Below are positions 44,007 to 56,056 of a DNA stretch of 64,000 nt, piece after piece. The stretch's first letter is position 1. Each line of letters opens with the position of its first letter. Both the position numbers and the translations under genes were made by a program. The notes below the pieces were generated by a model. The model had not been told where the DNA came from. It did no database searches and saw only the letters and a list, made by a program, of their open reading frames with translations. This stretch comes from Argyresthia goedartella (taxonomy: Eukaryota > Arthropoda > Insecta > Lepidoptera > Argyresthiidae), in contig OX463836.1 of NCBI GenBank assembly GCA_949825045.1, positions 13,541,829-13,605,828 on the forward strand. Direction: 5' to 3'.

Positions 44007-44885
44007 GACGCACTAAAAGTTTCCGGAATGAATGAGAAAAAAATACTATTAAAGGTCATAAATGAATTTATTGTTTCTCAAAATATTCTCCCTTTGCGTC
44101 AATGCACTTTTTCATACTAGTAAACCAATTTTGAAAACATTTGTGCCACTCCTCCGCTAACCTCGTAAACTTCTTTTTTATACTCTTCGACAGCCTCTTC
44201 TCGTTTGCTGTTTTGTTTTGGGATCGTAGCAAGAAATCCATGATTCTTCACCTGTCACTATGTCCCACACCAAATTTGCGCCCCTTTGTAAGCATGGAAT
44301 GCACCAAGTGACGCGGTCCGTTTTTAGAGCCTCAGTCAAATTGTGTGGGATGCACCGCGAGGACGGACAGCTTTCTCACTACCAAATGTTTGCGTAGGAT
44401 TGATTGTATTTCACTCATACCTACCTATGACTAAGGATGATCGCATCTCATGGTAGGCACAGTTTAATAAAGTGGTAGGTCACATGCCTGTCTGTTTCGA
44501 TCATATGGCGTACAGCGTCGATGTTTTTGTTGTTCACAGCGGTGGACGGGGGACCATCGCGAGATTCGTCTCTTAGATTGACACGACCGCGCTTAAATTC
44601 TACAAATTAGCTATAAATAGTCATCTTGCATGTTGCTTCATCGCGAGGCTCGGCTGAGCTGTCAAACCATTACACTTAATTTCGTAGAAAATAATACTAC
44701 GAAATTTTCCCGAGTTAAATCCATATCAGCGTAGATACGCAATTTTTTAAAAAGCGCCACAATGTAAAAACAATTGACAGTCAGATGAAACAAACTGCGT
44801 TCCACATTCAAAGAGTAATTGTGTTATTAATTTTTAAATATTGTTTATGTAAGTGGCCAGTTCCGAAAACTTTTTGTGTGACCTA
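44007..44885 (-). pseudogene. Mariner transposon, decayed
   Basis: Inverted ends: GGGACGCACTAAAAGTTTCC at the left and GAAAACTTTTTGTGTGACCT at the right. Minus-strand frames show a degenerate catalytic block (GEESWISCYDPKTKQQT) and a C-terminal CFQNWFTSMKKCIDAKGEYF. Many breaks and an internal deletion. Confidence 0.78.
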
Positions 44886-45039
44886 TGTACAAAGTTGTTC
44901 ATAATGAATCATTCGCCAAAATTAGGGGGGATATAAAAATGTTACCCAGGTGTATTAGGGGTACGTAAAATAACTAACCTGGTTCTGTAGATATTTTAGG
45001 GTAGTATATAGGTATAATCGCATTTTAAATAATTCCTAT

Positions 45040-45215
45040 TTGCACAGCAAACATGTTCAACAAAAACTCTTTTTATGTTTTAAAAGTTTTATGTACAATT
45101 TTTTTATGTTGTTACATGTCAACCTAACACGAAGGATAAAGGGAGCTTCGCGAACACCACTTCGCCCTCATATTTTATGTGCAAATCAGTATTTTTGATG
45201 CGGTGTTTCAATCAT
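45040..45215 (-). mobile_element. Fold-back with cassette, TTTGCACAGC family
   Basis: TTGCACAGCAAACATG and ATGTGCAAATCAGTATTTTTG are its inverted ends. The minus strand holds GTGTTAGGTTGACATGTAAC. Better copy at 50483. Confidence 0.55.
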
Positions 45216-45369
45216 AATTATTTATCGTACAAAGTAATTTAAAAAAATACATTAAGAGAAAACATATGTACAAAGGCGAGCTTATCTCTAAAAGTTTATT
45301 TAATGTTTTCCGATATTTTATAGATATCGACTCGTTAGGTTGATAATTTCAGAGCAGCGTCTATGGGCT

Positions 45370-45830
45370 AGCCACCTATCAAGCAAAAAGAAATGAACAA
45401 CTGAATAAACTTGAACGACTTCAGAATCTCGGGATTCGGTTTATCTTCGGGCTGCGCAAGTATGACCATGACTCCCAGTATGGCAAGCAGCTAGGGTGGC
45501 TTTCGATTCGTCTTCGCCGTGATATGCACATTCTCTCCTAACTTTTTAATATCTTGATGAATCCGCGCTACTCCACCTATCTTCGTGAACGTTTCGAGTT
45601 CCTTTTCTCCAAGGATAGTAATCGCAGATCCCACACGGTGTCTTTTCTTTCAACTCCTCAGCACAACACTGTAGCTTACTAACACTCATTCAGGTTAAGG
45701 GCAATCCGACTGTGGAACGTACTTCCCTGCGCTATTAGGGATACTTACATCCATTTTCATTTTCAAGAAAAGATTGAGGCTGCATCTCCTTTCTCTTCCG
45801 TATTAAGTTGAAGTATGAAAGTATTTTGTT
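45370..45830 (+). pseudogene. Non-LTR retrotransposon C-terminal tail
   Basis: Frames read LNKLERLQNLGIRFIFGLRK, then LGWLSIRLRRD, with stops. It is a decayed sister of the intact tail at 59217. Confidence 0.75.
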
Positions 45831-46086
45831 CATATATATACATATGATACGTTGATATATTTAAGTATTATAATGTATTATATTACTCTTTTTATATTTT
45901 ATATGTTAGTAAGTCACTTGATTTATTATGCACCAGACTGCCTTTACTAGCAATAGACTGTCCTATCCTGCCTAGGTTCGCTGGAAAAAAAATCTTTTTA
46001 GAGATAAGCTCGCCTTTGCGCTTAAATGTTAGCGTATATTTACTTATTATTTACCGTGTAATAAAGTATATTGAAAAGCAGCATCT

Positions 46087-46762
46087 GAGGATGGATCCGG
46101 AAGCTGGCCATGGGAAATCTTTAATAAAATTACGCAACCCTATTGAGTTTGGTCCTGTTTGATTCGTCTTGACAAGTAATTTGGTCCTGGATTAGTTTTC
46201 ATATTTGTTTTTTTTATCTTTATTTGAAGAGCTTTGTACATTAGATACATTACTTGACAATGTTGCTCTATAGGACAAAAATTAGACAAACAAAATAAAT
46301 ACATGTCATTACCAATGATAAAAAATCTACCTACCTATTCCTAATGTAATTTTTTGCTAATTTATACAGCATTCTGGCTTCTACGGAGGTTGGGAAAGCC
46401 AGGATGCTGTTACATCCACCCACACCCAAGATAGTTGTTTTGAATAACTGCATCCTAAAGGCCTCGTTCCGGACACACTCCGTCAGCACATGGACGATGA
46501 CCTTAGACGTCCCACACTCATCGCAATTTGGGGATCCTACTTTCCCCATTAAATATCCAAATTTTTTCAGAGGAATGTGTCCGGAGCGAAGCCTTAGAGC
46601 AAGTACGATGTCACTTCTTATCAATCTCGCACTAGAAGCGGTCATAAAATATGAAAACTAATCTTGGACCAAAGTTCTTGTCAATACTAATCAAAGCAGA
46701 CCAAACTCGATAGGGTTGTTGCAGAGTTCCAATGGCCACCTTCCGGATCCATGATCAGATCA
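46087..46762. mobile_element. MITE with ~105-bp arms, split by a LINE
   Basis: Left arm ~46090-46204 and right arm ~46655-46760 are inverted: GGATCCGGAAGCTGGCCAT against ATGGCCACCTTCCGGATCC, and GATTAGTTTTCATAT against ATATGAAAACTAATC. The inserted LINE lies almost exactly at the axis. Confidence 0.78.
46205..46654 (-). pseudogene. Non-LTR retrotransposon 3' end
   Basis: The frame 46645-46331 reads LRLRSGHIPLKKFGYLMGKV, then CDECGTSKVIVHVLTEC, the end of a jockey-type ORF2. An A-rich tail (on the minus strand) is at 46208-46225. Confidence 0.8.
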
Positions 46763-46826
46763 GCTCCATGTCATAAAAATATTGCGTTGTCACCCGATTT
46801 ACGCGTGCAAAATGTTAGCTCAACTA

Positions 46827-48725
46827 AAGTCTGTTTCTAGGGCAGGCGAAACACGGTCATTGACTTTTGTGCCTACCACAGAGACCACCAACCTTTTTTG
46901 GTGAGGTTCAAAAATTATCAGTCGAATGAATGTATGGAATAAATAAATTATATATATTTTTTTATTAATTATAATTATGAATGTTATTCATAATAAAATT
47001 GTTTGCTGATACCTAAAAGATGTTTAATTCCACACGTATACACGGTTTGGACCTGAGCAACTAAAAGCTCGCATTCGAAAATTAGATCCAATTTTGACAC
47101 ACGGATTGAAGATTTGAGTTCAGGCCATCAAATAACATAAGAAATCGTTCTCATCTGCTCAGTTTCAAAAGTTGATCCGAATTTGTATACTTGTGTTATT
47201 TTTTTAATGTGTCCAGAGAAAAACATTTATTCTTGAGGTACATTCGCTTCCGCTTCACTATCGTTTTATGATGATGAACACGTGGAGGAGTCCGTTACAT
47301 TGATTATAAAACTGTCTACAGTTTTATCTAAAGCGTCCTTCAGACCATTTAATTTAGTTTCCTCTTTTATTACATGTCCGACACAGTTTTTCCATTTTGT
47401 GACGTCAATTTTGCTAAGGCTTTCTTCTAACAGCTCTTTGACATCTGTCATTTTAAAAGTGGTGTTATTTCGAGCAACGTAGCCCTTCACATCTGCCCAC
47501 ACGAGCTCAATTGGATTGAGCTCGCAGTGATGTGGCGGCAAACGTAGGACTTCAATACCAGGCTGTTTTCCCATTTCGTCATTGACGTATGACTGGTATA
47601 AGTATTTTACATTTTTTTACTTTTGCAAGTAATTCCGCTTTGACCTCATTATTTTCAAATGCAATTCCTTTTGCAGAAAGCCATTCTTGTATAGCTTGTT
47701 TTCGCCATCTTGTGACCGGCAATCGTTCTTGGCGTCTTGAATGGTAAATCGCATTGTCCATTACGATGACCGCATTTGGTTCGACTTTAGAAAGGACACT
47801 CTGGATCCATGTTCAAAGCCATCAGCGTTCATGGTCTCGTGGTAATCTCCAGTAGTTTTATTTTCAAAAACCCACTGACAACCTGGCGGGAAACCTTTCT
47901 CGCTTCCAATGTGAACGACTATCAAACGGTATCCTTTTGAAGTCGGATTCTTTGCTCCCGTTGATAAGCCTTCTAAGAAGGCTTGTTTTGGAGTATCTTC
48001 CCAAGATTTAGTAACAGTATGCCTGAAAAAAAAAACAATAATAATACTAATTTTAAGAAAATACTCAAGAATGTTTAGATTACTCGACAGATTTGAAGCT
48101 AACAATTTTATTATAATTATGTAAGTATCTTTGTTTCTTACCTGCTTACCTGCCTACTTACCTATTCATTTGTTTCATGAACTTGTATGCTGGGTGCAGG
48201 AGCTGGCAGAGTTTGAAGGATGTCCAGAAGGCCCTCAGCTGACGGTGGAACGTAATTAGATTATTTATTCTTAATGTAAAACTTGATACATAAAAAAATA
48301 ATATTAGTTGGATGATAATGAATCTGAACGAACAAAACATTTGGAGAGATTGAAGTTGAAACAAATAAAATAAACTCACCTGCATTAACCCAAGTTTCAT
48401 CTAAATAATATATGGGTCGTCCTTCTTCTCTGATCTTCTTAACCGACAGTATCAAAACACACGCAGGCGGGCGGAATGCCTGACGCCGAAGCTCCGTCTG
48501 TTCTCAAGTGTTCTCCTCACAACGGGCGTCGTCATTCTAAACACGTCTAAACATGTTTGTTACCTCTGACTGGTAGCGTCGCTTACCCCACCCCGTACCA
48601 CGAAACGCAGTACTACGCGGAAACGATACAGAAGTGCATTGAGGGCGATATATATAGTTTTCTTTCGACGCTAACATAATACTTTATGTCTTTGTCCGAT
48701 TTTCGCCTGCCCTAGAAACAGACTA
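46827..48725 (-). mobile_element. 1.9-kb DNA transposon, DDE type, with intron
   Basis: Terminal inverted repeats AGTCTGTTTCTAGGGCAGGC (from 46829) and GCCTGCCCTAGAAACAGACT (to 48724) match perfectly, with TA flanks at 46825-46826 and 48726-48727. The minus strand encodes a DDE-superfamily endonuclease: DETWVNAG, then (after an intron) HTVTKSWEDTPKQAFLEGLS, MDNAIYHSR and LPPHHCELNPIELVW. The intron runs from donor GTGAGT near 48381 to an acceptor near 48026. The N-terminal DNA-binding part seems missing. Confidence 0.88.
47266..48455 (-). pseudogene. DDE endonuclease of the 1.9-kb transposon
   Basis: Exon A (48455-48382) ends NAG at the intron; exon B (from ~48025) continues in phase. Two one-base breaks follow, near 47808 (before MDNA) and near 47620 (an A-run), so three frames are used. 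Catalytic residues D (DETW), D (MDN) and E (NPIE) are all kept. It resembles a family widespread in arthropod genomes; intact copies should exist elsewhere. Confidence 0.82.
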
Positions 48726-48727
48726 TA

Positions 48728-49542
48728 GAGACGGAAAGTGGGAATAGCACCAACGCCCGCCTTTACTCTCGCTAGGCGGCGCTGGCGTGTTGGCGGCAAA
48801 GAGTTTCATTCATGCGAGGTTAGGTTCAAAAACACGTCACGTGATCTTTCAAATACACTTGACACTGGCAAAAATAACCTCAAATGAGGTTAGCGCGCGC
48901 CAAATATTTTAAGGAGTAAATAAAATGTGACAACTTCAACAGATAGCCGGCCTCCAACTACACCAGCGGCATCTGCAATGAACTTTTGAGATGAGTTGCC
49001 TTGTTTTTGAGATGCTAGGGAAATATTTTTAATGCTTTCATTCAAGTTAAAATTAGGCCGATTTTATGAAAATTCAAAATAAATACCCTTTCCAACCTAA
49101 TTCGGCACTGGCTATTATCCACTTTTAACCCGTTGCGCTGGGTTTAAACGATTACGTTTACTGATGATATGCTGTAGTGTATGATAAATCATATTCTAAC
49201 CATGACCTTTGTACATATTCATTGATTTACAGTCAACGAATCGTTAATATAATAAGGAAGTACCTACATCGATATATAAATTAATTAACATAAGTACACC
49301 ATCATCGCAAAACAATGGATTAATAACGGTCAATTTGTATAGCATTTAAATAATTAACTACAGGATGTTACAGTTTTCAAGTGATTGTTATAAAGATTTC
49401 TTTCTGGACAACTTTAACCATGAAACCGATTTGATCAGGGGCAACATTATTTTTGACTCTCCCATACATTTACCGATTGTTATGGAGATTACTAGCTGAC
49501 CGGTATCACTAATTTTAATAAAATAATATTTAAAATTTGATT
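48728..49542. other. No gene seen
   Basis: GC-richer to 48810, then AT-rich. One partial MITE half lies at 49385-49480 (GAAACCGATTTGATCAGGGG). Confidence 0.35.
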
Positions 49543-49965
49543 GTAATAGAAGTTTTTGTGACTGATACCTAATGGAGGGAATTCGAACTCGAGAGGCAAG
49601 TTTGCCTAATTATGTACAGTTACATACACTTGTTTATCTACACACATATCATAAGCTCTCTTTGATGTGTTCATGACCCGCATGTTCGACCGGCATTGTG
49701 GAATAGATCATTGATCTGCACTTGTTTAGCTTGTTCGGTAGTACCAATTTCACAGACAAACTAGGGCCGGCACGCAGGCGAGCGTCGGCGTTCTAAATTT
49801 TAATGTCATAATAAGTCGAAATATTGATACATTATGATCATAATGTATCACTATTCAGATAAGAAATGAGTTTTTACCAAGTAGTATATCATTATGCTGA
49901 TCGTAACGTGCGGTTTTGGCACGCAGAAAGAGGATTAATGATACGTGTGTAGATAAAATAGCTAA
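49543..49965 (-). mobile_element. Composite two-hairpin repeat, copy 7
   Basis: Minus orientation; module B shortened (GCAAGTTTGCCTAATTATGT), module A complete to GATACGTGTGTAGATAAA. Confidence 0.78.
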
Positions 49966-50034
49966 TAAGGTACAAACCCTAAAGTGTCGCGTTGGCGAGA
50001 AAATTTGTACTATCTTCTTATAATAATTTTAATA

Positions 50035-50300
50035 ATAAATAATAATAATACCTTGGACACTATTGATACATATTGATCTACTCCAAACTAGGATTCCCTG
50101 TATCTTGGGTACTAGACAACGATGCACTTACTTATATAGATAAATATTATACATATAGATAGATAAACAACAATGACTAGGGTACAAACATCCGTTCTCA
50201 TCAAACAAATATTTGCCCCCACCGGGACTCGAACCCGGGACCCTTGGATTCGTCGGCAGGGTCACTGCCGACTCGGCCATTCGGGTCGTCGCCGATACTT
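50035..50300 (-). mobile_element. SINE family A, copy 3
   Basis: The plus strand shows CCGGGACTCGAACCCGGGAC and GCCGACTCGGCCATTCGGGT, the inverse of the SINE A head, with (AAT)n at the far end. Confidence 0.85.
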
Positions 50301-50482
50301 CGCCAATACATAGTTGGCCTTAAATAAGAGTCGTTATTTATTTACTTTTAGGTATGAAAGAGATCCGCTGCTAACGCTATATATCCTTTGCGTAGTAACT
50401 TCATGAATCGCACAGCTGTGTAACATAAACTTCACTACCAACAAAGAGGTCCTATGTATTACCTAATGGGAAATATTAAACT

Positions 50483-50722
50483 GCACATCAAAAATACTGC
50501 TTTGCACAGCAAATATCAGGGCAAAATTCTGCGGCAGCTTAGGTGTAGAGTAAAGGGGGTGGGCGAAGCGACGCCCCCTTTATCTTTCGTGTTAGGTTGA
50601 ACATGCAAGACCAACAAAAATACTTACAGCATAAAGTCATAAAATATATAAAACATAATTAGTGTTTTTGCTGATCCTTTTCTGCTGTGCAAATCAGTAT
50701 TTTTGATACAAAACACCCATAC
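50483..50722. mobile_element. Fold-back MITE with cassette, TTTGCACAGC family
   Basis: ATCAAAAATACTGCTTTGCA and TGCAAATCAGTATTTTTGAT are inverted ends. The cassette at 50518-50622 has TGCGGCAGCTTAGGTG, GGGCGAAGCGACGCCCCC and GTTAGGTTGAACATGCAAG. Confidence 0.78.
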
Positions 50723-50894
50723 AAAACATTATTTGTTTTTTTGTCTGTTTCTCTGAGTTTTCCTTGTTTTCTTTTTACCTTTACCCCCTCTGGACTGAGG
50801 AGAATATATGTGAATAGGAATTATTCAAATGGTCGGTCCATTTTAGAGATTTAGTAAGACTAACGTACAGCGATTCGTTTTTAAACGTATAGAT

Positions 50895-51160
50895 CATAAA
50901 GTCACGCCTTTTCCCATACAGGGCGGCAGTGCCGTAATTCTGCCCAAATGCTAGCCTAGTTTGCGTGACAGGGGGTTAGCCTATCGCCACAGCTCTGGAG
51001 ATTCAAGGTTTCCTAACGATGTTTACCATCGAACATCCGTATAATGTATCTATGTAGGATACACTACTTGTCTCATTGGTTGGTCAGCACAGGATACGAA
51101 CCCGCATCTCCTACCGTGAGAAGCGAGCGTGAAACCCATTAGACCACTGAGCTCTTAAAT
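50895..51160 (-). mobile_element. SINE family C copy
   Basis: Plus-strand view: GTCACGCCTTTTCCCATACA, GCGTGACAGGGGGTTAGCC and, at the head, GTGAGAAGCGAGCGTGAAAC. Confidence 0.8.
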
Positions 51161-51174
51161 TCTGGAGAATATCA

Positions 51175-51430
51175 ATATAGGGTGTAACAGAAAGGTGTGG
51201 TCATATTTTAGGAGGTTAGGAACATCATTCTGAACAACATTCACAATTTAACCGATTTGACCTGAGCAACTTTAATATTCACTTCTCCATACAGTTAGGG
51301 CCGGGCGATCAGCTGTTTTGTAGTTTGTTTCTGAGGAGTGAAAAATAAAGTTGTTCTGATCAAATCGGTTTCATGATGAAAGTTGGTTGTTCAGAATGAT
51401 GCCATTAACAACCCTCTAAAATACTAGTAG
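51175..51430. mobile_element. Fold-back MITE, GATTTGATCAGAGCAAC family
   Basis: CATTCTGAACAACATTCACA and GGTTGTTCAGAATGATG are inverted, as in the 9008 copy. Confidence 0.68.
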
Positions 51431-53320
51431 TCCTGTGGTCAGTAGACCTCGCTAACAGGGGGACTGTGAACCTATTTTTTAGGTAAGTATTTTAGATTCA
51501 ATCAAAATGAAGTAGTAAAATAGCCGCACCAATAACTTTGTAAACTACATTTTGCGATTTAAAATACAACCTGTTGACTTTTCACGAAAATAGTTATAGT
51601 CTATTTCACTCACTCTCATGGTCTGTATACTAATCCTCTTCACCTCTTTACTAATCCGTCTCCTACTTCAAGGAGTCCATACTTGGTATGTTTTGAAAAG
51701 ATTTCTTGGATTTTCTGAAAAAAGGCTGCCGAAAGGTAATAGTGCAGTATATTTTTAGAACCAGCTCGTGAAGCCCTTTAATTTGATACCCCACACGATA
51801 GGATTTAAAAAAAGGGGAAAATCGAGAAAAGCTCTCGACAAAAAAATAAATAATATATTCAAGGAACACGTGTGTCAAGTTTTGTGAGGATCGATATATG
51901 TCGTAACTATATTGTAGAATTTGATCATTTTATGAAATAGCCAATCGTGGATTGATCATTTCACGAAATGGCCAACTATTTCAATTATTTCATGAGATGA
52001 TCAGAATGGTTTGAAATTCACGAAAACATGTATTTTTAAATGCATTTGTATCTAGTACTATGTTGTGTTTTTTGGTTATACATGTCGAATTCACAGGAAG
52101 ACTATTCACCTAAGCTACCGCAGTATTTTGTCCTAAAATATTTCTTTGTACAATGAAAGTTCTAATTCAACCATGGTTCGCAATTTCATGAAGTCAATTC
52201 TACAATATGGTAATGACTTAAGTAATACGTAAGCTAATAATGAATCAACAAAAAAAATACGCGTAACGCTTTTTTCCATACGAGTTTGCAGTGGCACAGG
52301 TGGCACCCTCGTTTACCGTAAATACTCCATTTTGCGTGACAAGGGGCTAGCCCTCAGCAGCACATCCAAATAAATTTCGCCCCCCGCGTGCTCTGCATGA
52401 TTCCCCGCCGCGGGCCACCGGACCATCGCCCAATTTCGAGTATTAGTAAGAGCTATCTTAAAAAAATCTTAATAAACAATAATAAATGAATCCCATTAAA
52501 ATCCCCACCGAGGGGCATCGGCGTTTACCAGGGTTACAGTAATATTGAGCCGTACTCTATTAAAAACTTACCTTACAAAATTTGTGAAAACGTTTGCCGC
52601 GGTGCGCACAAATGATTCTACTGAAAACTCGTCTATTGCAGTTTTCTATTTGCTTTTATAAGTTTCTTTGCATATGCAATGTGCACTACTAGTGTGTGGG
52701 TGTATCCAGGAGGGGTTAGGTGAGGGGCGTGGGGCATATGCTTGACATAAGGTTCACAATGCGGCTGACAGTGAGTCGGCGGACTGACTGACCAATTAGA
52801 AACTGGGCATTCATAACGTTGGCCAGCCTAAGATGCGAGGTAATTGTAGTAATAAAGGTGGAAAATATATTAAAAATATTTGATTTTTTAATCAATTGAA
52901 TATTGATTATGTTCAATGTTATAACCTGCTGGGACGCAGAGAACCTAAAAAGGAACTTTTATGACAGACGTCACCTAGAGTACTGTAGATTCTATTGTGG
53001 GCATTTATGGGCAAAAAACATAAAATTTCCCTTAATTGTTGTGTCATTATTTTTTCTTTTCCGGCCAGCAGAGATAGCGAAAGGGTTCTTTGCATGGGTG
53101 ATTGATCAATTCCCACTGGTAACTTATTATAAAAGCGTTATACAGTTCCCCATAAATTAACCATTAAACCTTCCGCAACTGAAATCTAGGTACATTCAGT
53201 TTATTTTTATGTCTAGCGTTGAAATTATGAACATCGCCTCAGTATTATTAGGATATTGGGTCCTGATGAAACCCAATATTACCAGGAACTCCTTTTTTTT
53301 GCTTGTGACCTTTGCTTGCC
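51431..53320. other. No gene; scattered repeat scraps
   Basis: Holds a cassette fragment (minus strand, 52085-52145, CACCTAAGCTACCGCAGTAT) and a degraded SINE C (52258-52360). Nothing else recognised. Confidence 0.4.
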
Positions 53321-53329
53321 CAGAATTGA

Positions 53330-53830
53330 TGGTTAGTGTGAGATGGTTTTTTTCTGAGTATACGGTGATTGTGTAGTTATTCTACAAGTTTTGCTACTAT
53401 GCTGTCGAAATGAGATTTTGCCGGTCAAAAATCTCATTGCCTGTTTGTGACATTCGCCGCAAATAGATCAAGGGTCTTCTGTGATGTCTGTCTTCTGGTC
53501 ATGTGTTGCGTGGTACTGTTGCTACTGCTATTACTTATATTTTGTATTTTTAGGGATATGCGAACACCGCGATGATCTGACAGCTGTGTGTCCATGGGTT
53601 TTGTAGAGACACCATACGCTTGTAAGTCCGTGTACACATGATCAAGGCAGGTTCGTGAGCCTAACTGTATCCTGGTGGGGAAATTCACTACAAATTTCAG
53701 TTTTAGATATGACAATAAACAAAGTAGGTAGGTTAGTTTTATATTTTGAGTTGCAAAGGAGATCAACGTTCATATCACCAACATTGAAAAAAATTACAAC
53801 CCCGTAGAGTTTCTTGGTGCTATCTTCGTT
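53330..53830 (-). pseudogene. LINE endonuclease fragment
   Basis: Minus frames read FFNVGDMNVDLL (endonuclease GDxN block), then VNFPTRIQLGSRTCLDHVYT and QLSDHRGVRISLKI. The SDH block is the end of the apurinic-type endonuclease domain. Confidence 0.72.
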
Positions 53831-54436
53831 GGCGGGATTATTTCCGAAACACTGTTAGAGTTAATGGAGTTTCCTTTTCCTGTACGAGATTCAAATCACC
53901 ACTTGAAAGGGCTCAAACACAAACCATAATCTATCATGTCCTCATTAGTTTAGTGATTAAGATGTATAAGAAACGTGTTGACTTGTAAAAGTGCATTATT
54001 TTTGCCTACTTGCGATACATTATTTGAGTTTGAGTTTGAGGTACACGAATTACATCACCGATACAAATCACTTTACAACCAACTTTTAGGGTACTCCAGG
54101 CAACAATACATAACTAACTGTATCGAAACTAGCATAACATGTCTAGGGCTGTCTGGAATGTCATTAACACTGAAAAATGCCAGAATAAGGCGACGAGCGA
54201 TCCACTAGACATATGACAAGCAAAATGCTGATACCTGACAAAAACGCATGTGACGCAGCGCTTGCGAACCAGTTTAGTGAGATACCAACCAGACATCCAT
54301 AATTCGCGATACTCACAACAAATAAACCTGACCAAAACAAGGCGATAGCCCTTCTCCGTGAAGCTACTCCAACGTCAAGGTCGTCAATGTTTATTGCTCC
54401 CTTCAGACCCACGAAATTCATTCAACTAGTTAAACG

Positions 54437-55192
54437 GGTACGTATCATTACACCTAAAGTTGCTTCAACTATTTTCGATATAACTACGGTCAAAAGACCT
54501 ACCGTTTAGAATAACTAAAGATCGTTTCACATATTTTTGTTATAACTACTGATTGAATTGCCTAATGGACGACTCACCTACGGTCAACTCACCTACGGTC
54601 GACTCACCTACGGTCAATTCAACTACCACTAATGGTTTAAAAAATAGGTGCGACGACGAGCGGAGCGAGGAGGAGCGTGTTAGGTGTACATGTAAGACAA
54701 AAAGCTGAGCCGAGCGAAGCGGAGCGGAGCGAGGCGAATTCCGATGGTTGGCGTATTTAGATATGTCGTAGGATTATTTGATAAACCGATTTTTCGTGAG
54801 AATCCTAGGGATATTGCAATTCAAGAAGTCTAAATACGCCAACCATCGAAATTCGCCTCGCTCCGCTCCGCTTCGCTCGGCTCAGCTTTTTGTCTTACAT
54901 GTACACCTAACACGCTCCTCCTCGCTCCGCTCGTCGTCGCACCTATTTTTTTAAACCAGATTCATAAGAAAATATCATGGGTACCCTACAGTATGATATG
55001 GCCAAACGTATAAACCGTAGGCCAATAAACCAATAGATGAATCGTCCGTTAGTGCTATTGAACTTAGTTGAAACAAACTTAGGTAAGTTAAACAATAGTT
55101 GAGTCGTCCAGTAGGCGAGATGAACATAGGTGAATCGACCGTAGTTATATCGAAAATAGTTGAAGCAACTTTAGGTGTAATGATACGTACCC
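54437..55192. mobile_element. 756-bp fold-back element, 9-bp target duplication
   Basis: Ends GGTACGTATCATTACACCTA and TAGGTGTAATGATACGTACC are perfect inverted repeats, extending ~55 bp. AGTTAAACG directly flanks both sides (54428-54436, 55193-55201). Sub-terminal copies of CACCTACGGTCAA/CGACTCACCTACGGTC lie at the left (54575-54630). The core is a second palindrome with arms 54634-54760 and 54830-54957 around a ~69-base loop. No transposase. The 9-bp duplication and long arms suggest a Mutator-like or FB-like element. Confidence 0.92.
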
Positions 55193-55305
55193 AGTTAAAC
55201 GCATCAAAAGCAGACCCACAAAATACATTTACGCAGTGGCGGACTAACAGGGGGGCGGAAGCCTCTGCGTTCCCCTGATCAAATCCTAAACAAGACTTTA
55301 AAAAT

Positions 55306-55758
55306 GTGTTAAAAAATTATAAAAATTGTACCTACATAATTTCCTCAAAGAAGATCAAAAAAACGAAGACTGAAGAGGCAAAATCGCTTGCTAGATCTTT
55401 ATCCAAATACCTTTCAATTTCTGAAGAGAAGAAAAGTGGCGTTACCGAAGAAATTAATCAAACTATTCAATCGGGAATATACAATCATTGCTGTCTCTAT
55501 ATCATTGATACAGAGACAGCAAACATAGGTGAAAAGTCTACTCAATGTGATATTAATAAAAACTCCAACGTGACTGACAATGGAATACAGGACCATAAAA
55601 CTAATAAATTAAAGAAAAATACTGAGGAAGCCGAAGAATACGTCGCTTCTAATGAAGCTGCACATTGGCCAATACCTATGCCAGAGCATATCATAATTTC
55701 GATTATCGAAAAGGGCAGTGAAATATTTCAAAACAAGGACGGACCTTTGAATCTGTAG
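55306..55758 (+). pseudogene. 150-codon ORF, possible hAT/ZMYM-type N-terminal fragment
   Basis: Lys/Glu-rich N-terminal half, then YVASNEAAHWPIPMPEHIII and KGSEIFQNKDGPLNL. The last part resembles the start of the TTF zinc-finger region in hAT-derived, ZMYM1-like proteins (a W-P-x-P-x run, then a Gly or Arg-Gly and FQNKDGPF). No Cys/His finger or catalytic part follows, so it is a fragment at best. I am not sure of the family. Confidence 0.4.
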
Positions 55759-56056
55759 AAAGGCCAGGTGAAAGCACTAAGAGAACATATAGTTGTTTAA
55801 CTTCGCCGTGGCTTTAATCACATTTAAAGGAGACTAAAATGTTGAAGGAAATGGATGCTATACTCACCATCAACAAAAAAAATATATTGTTACTGCTGCC
55901 GGTATTGGCATCTGAGGTTGACAATCACATCAATAAATTTGTCTCTGTTTTTTGTCAGTGGTGGAAATTAAATCCAAGAATACCACAGCATGAATCGTCT
56001 CATGACTTTGACAATGGACAAAACTATTGATAAAGACAACTTGAAGATTATTAACA

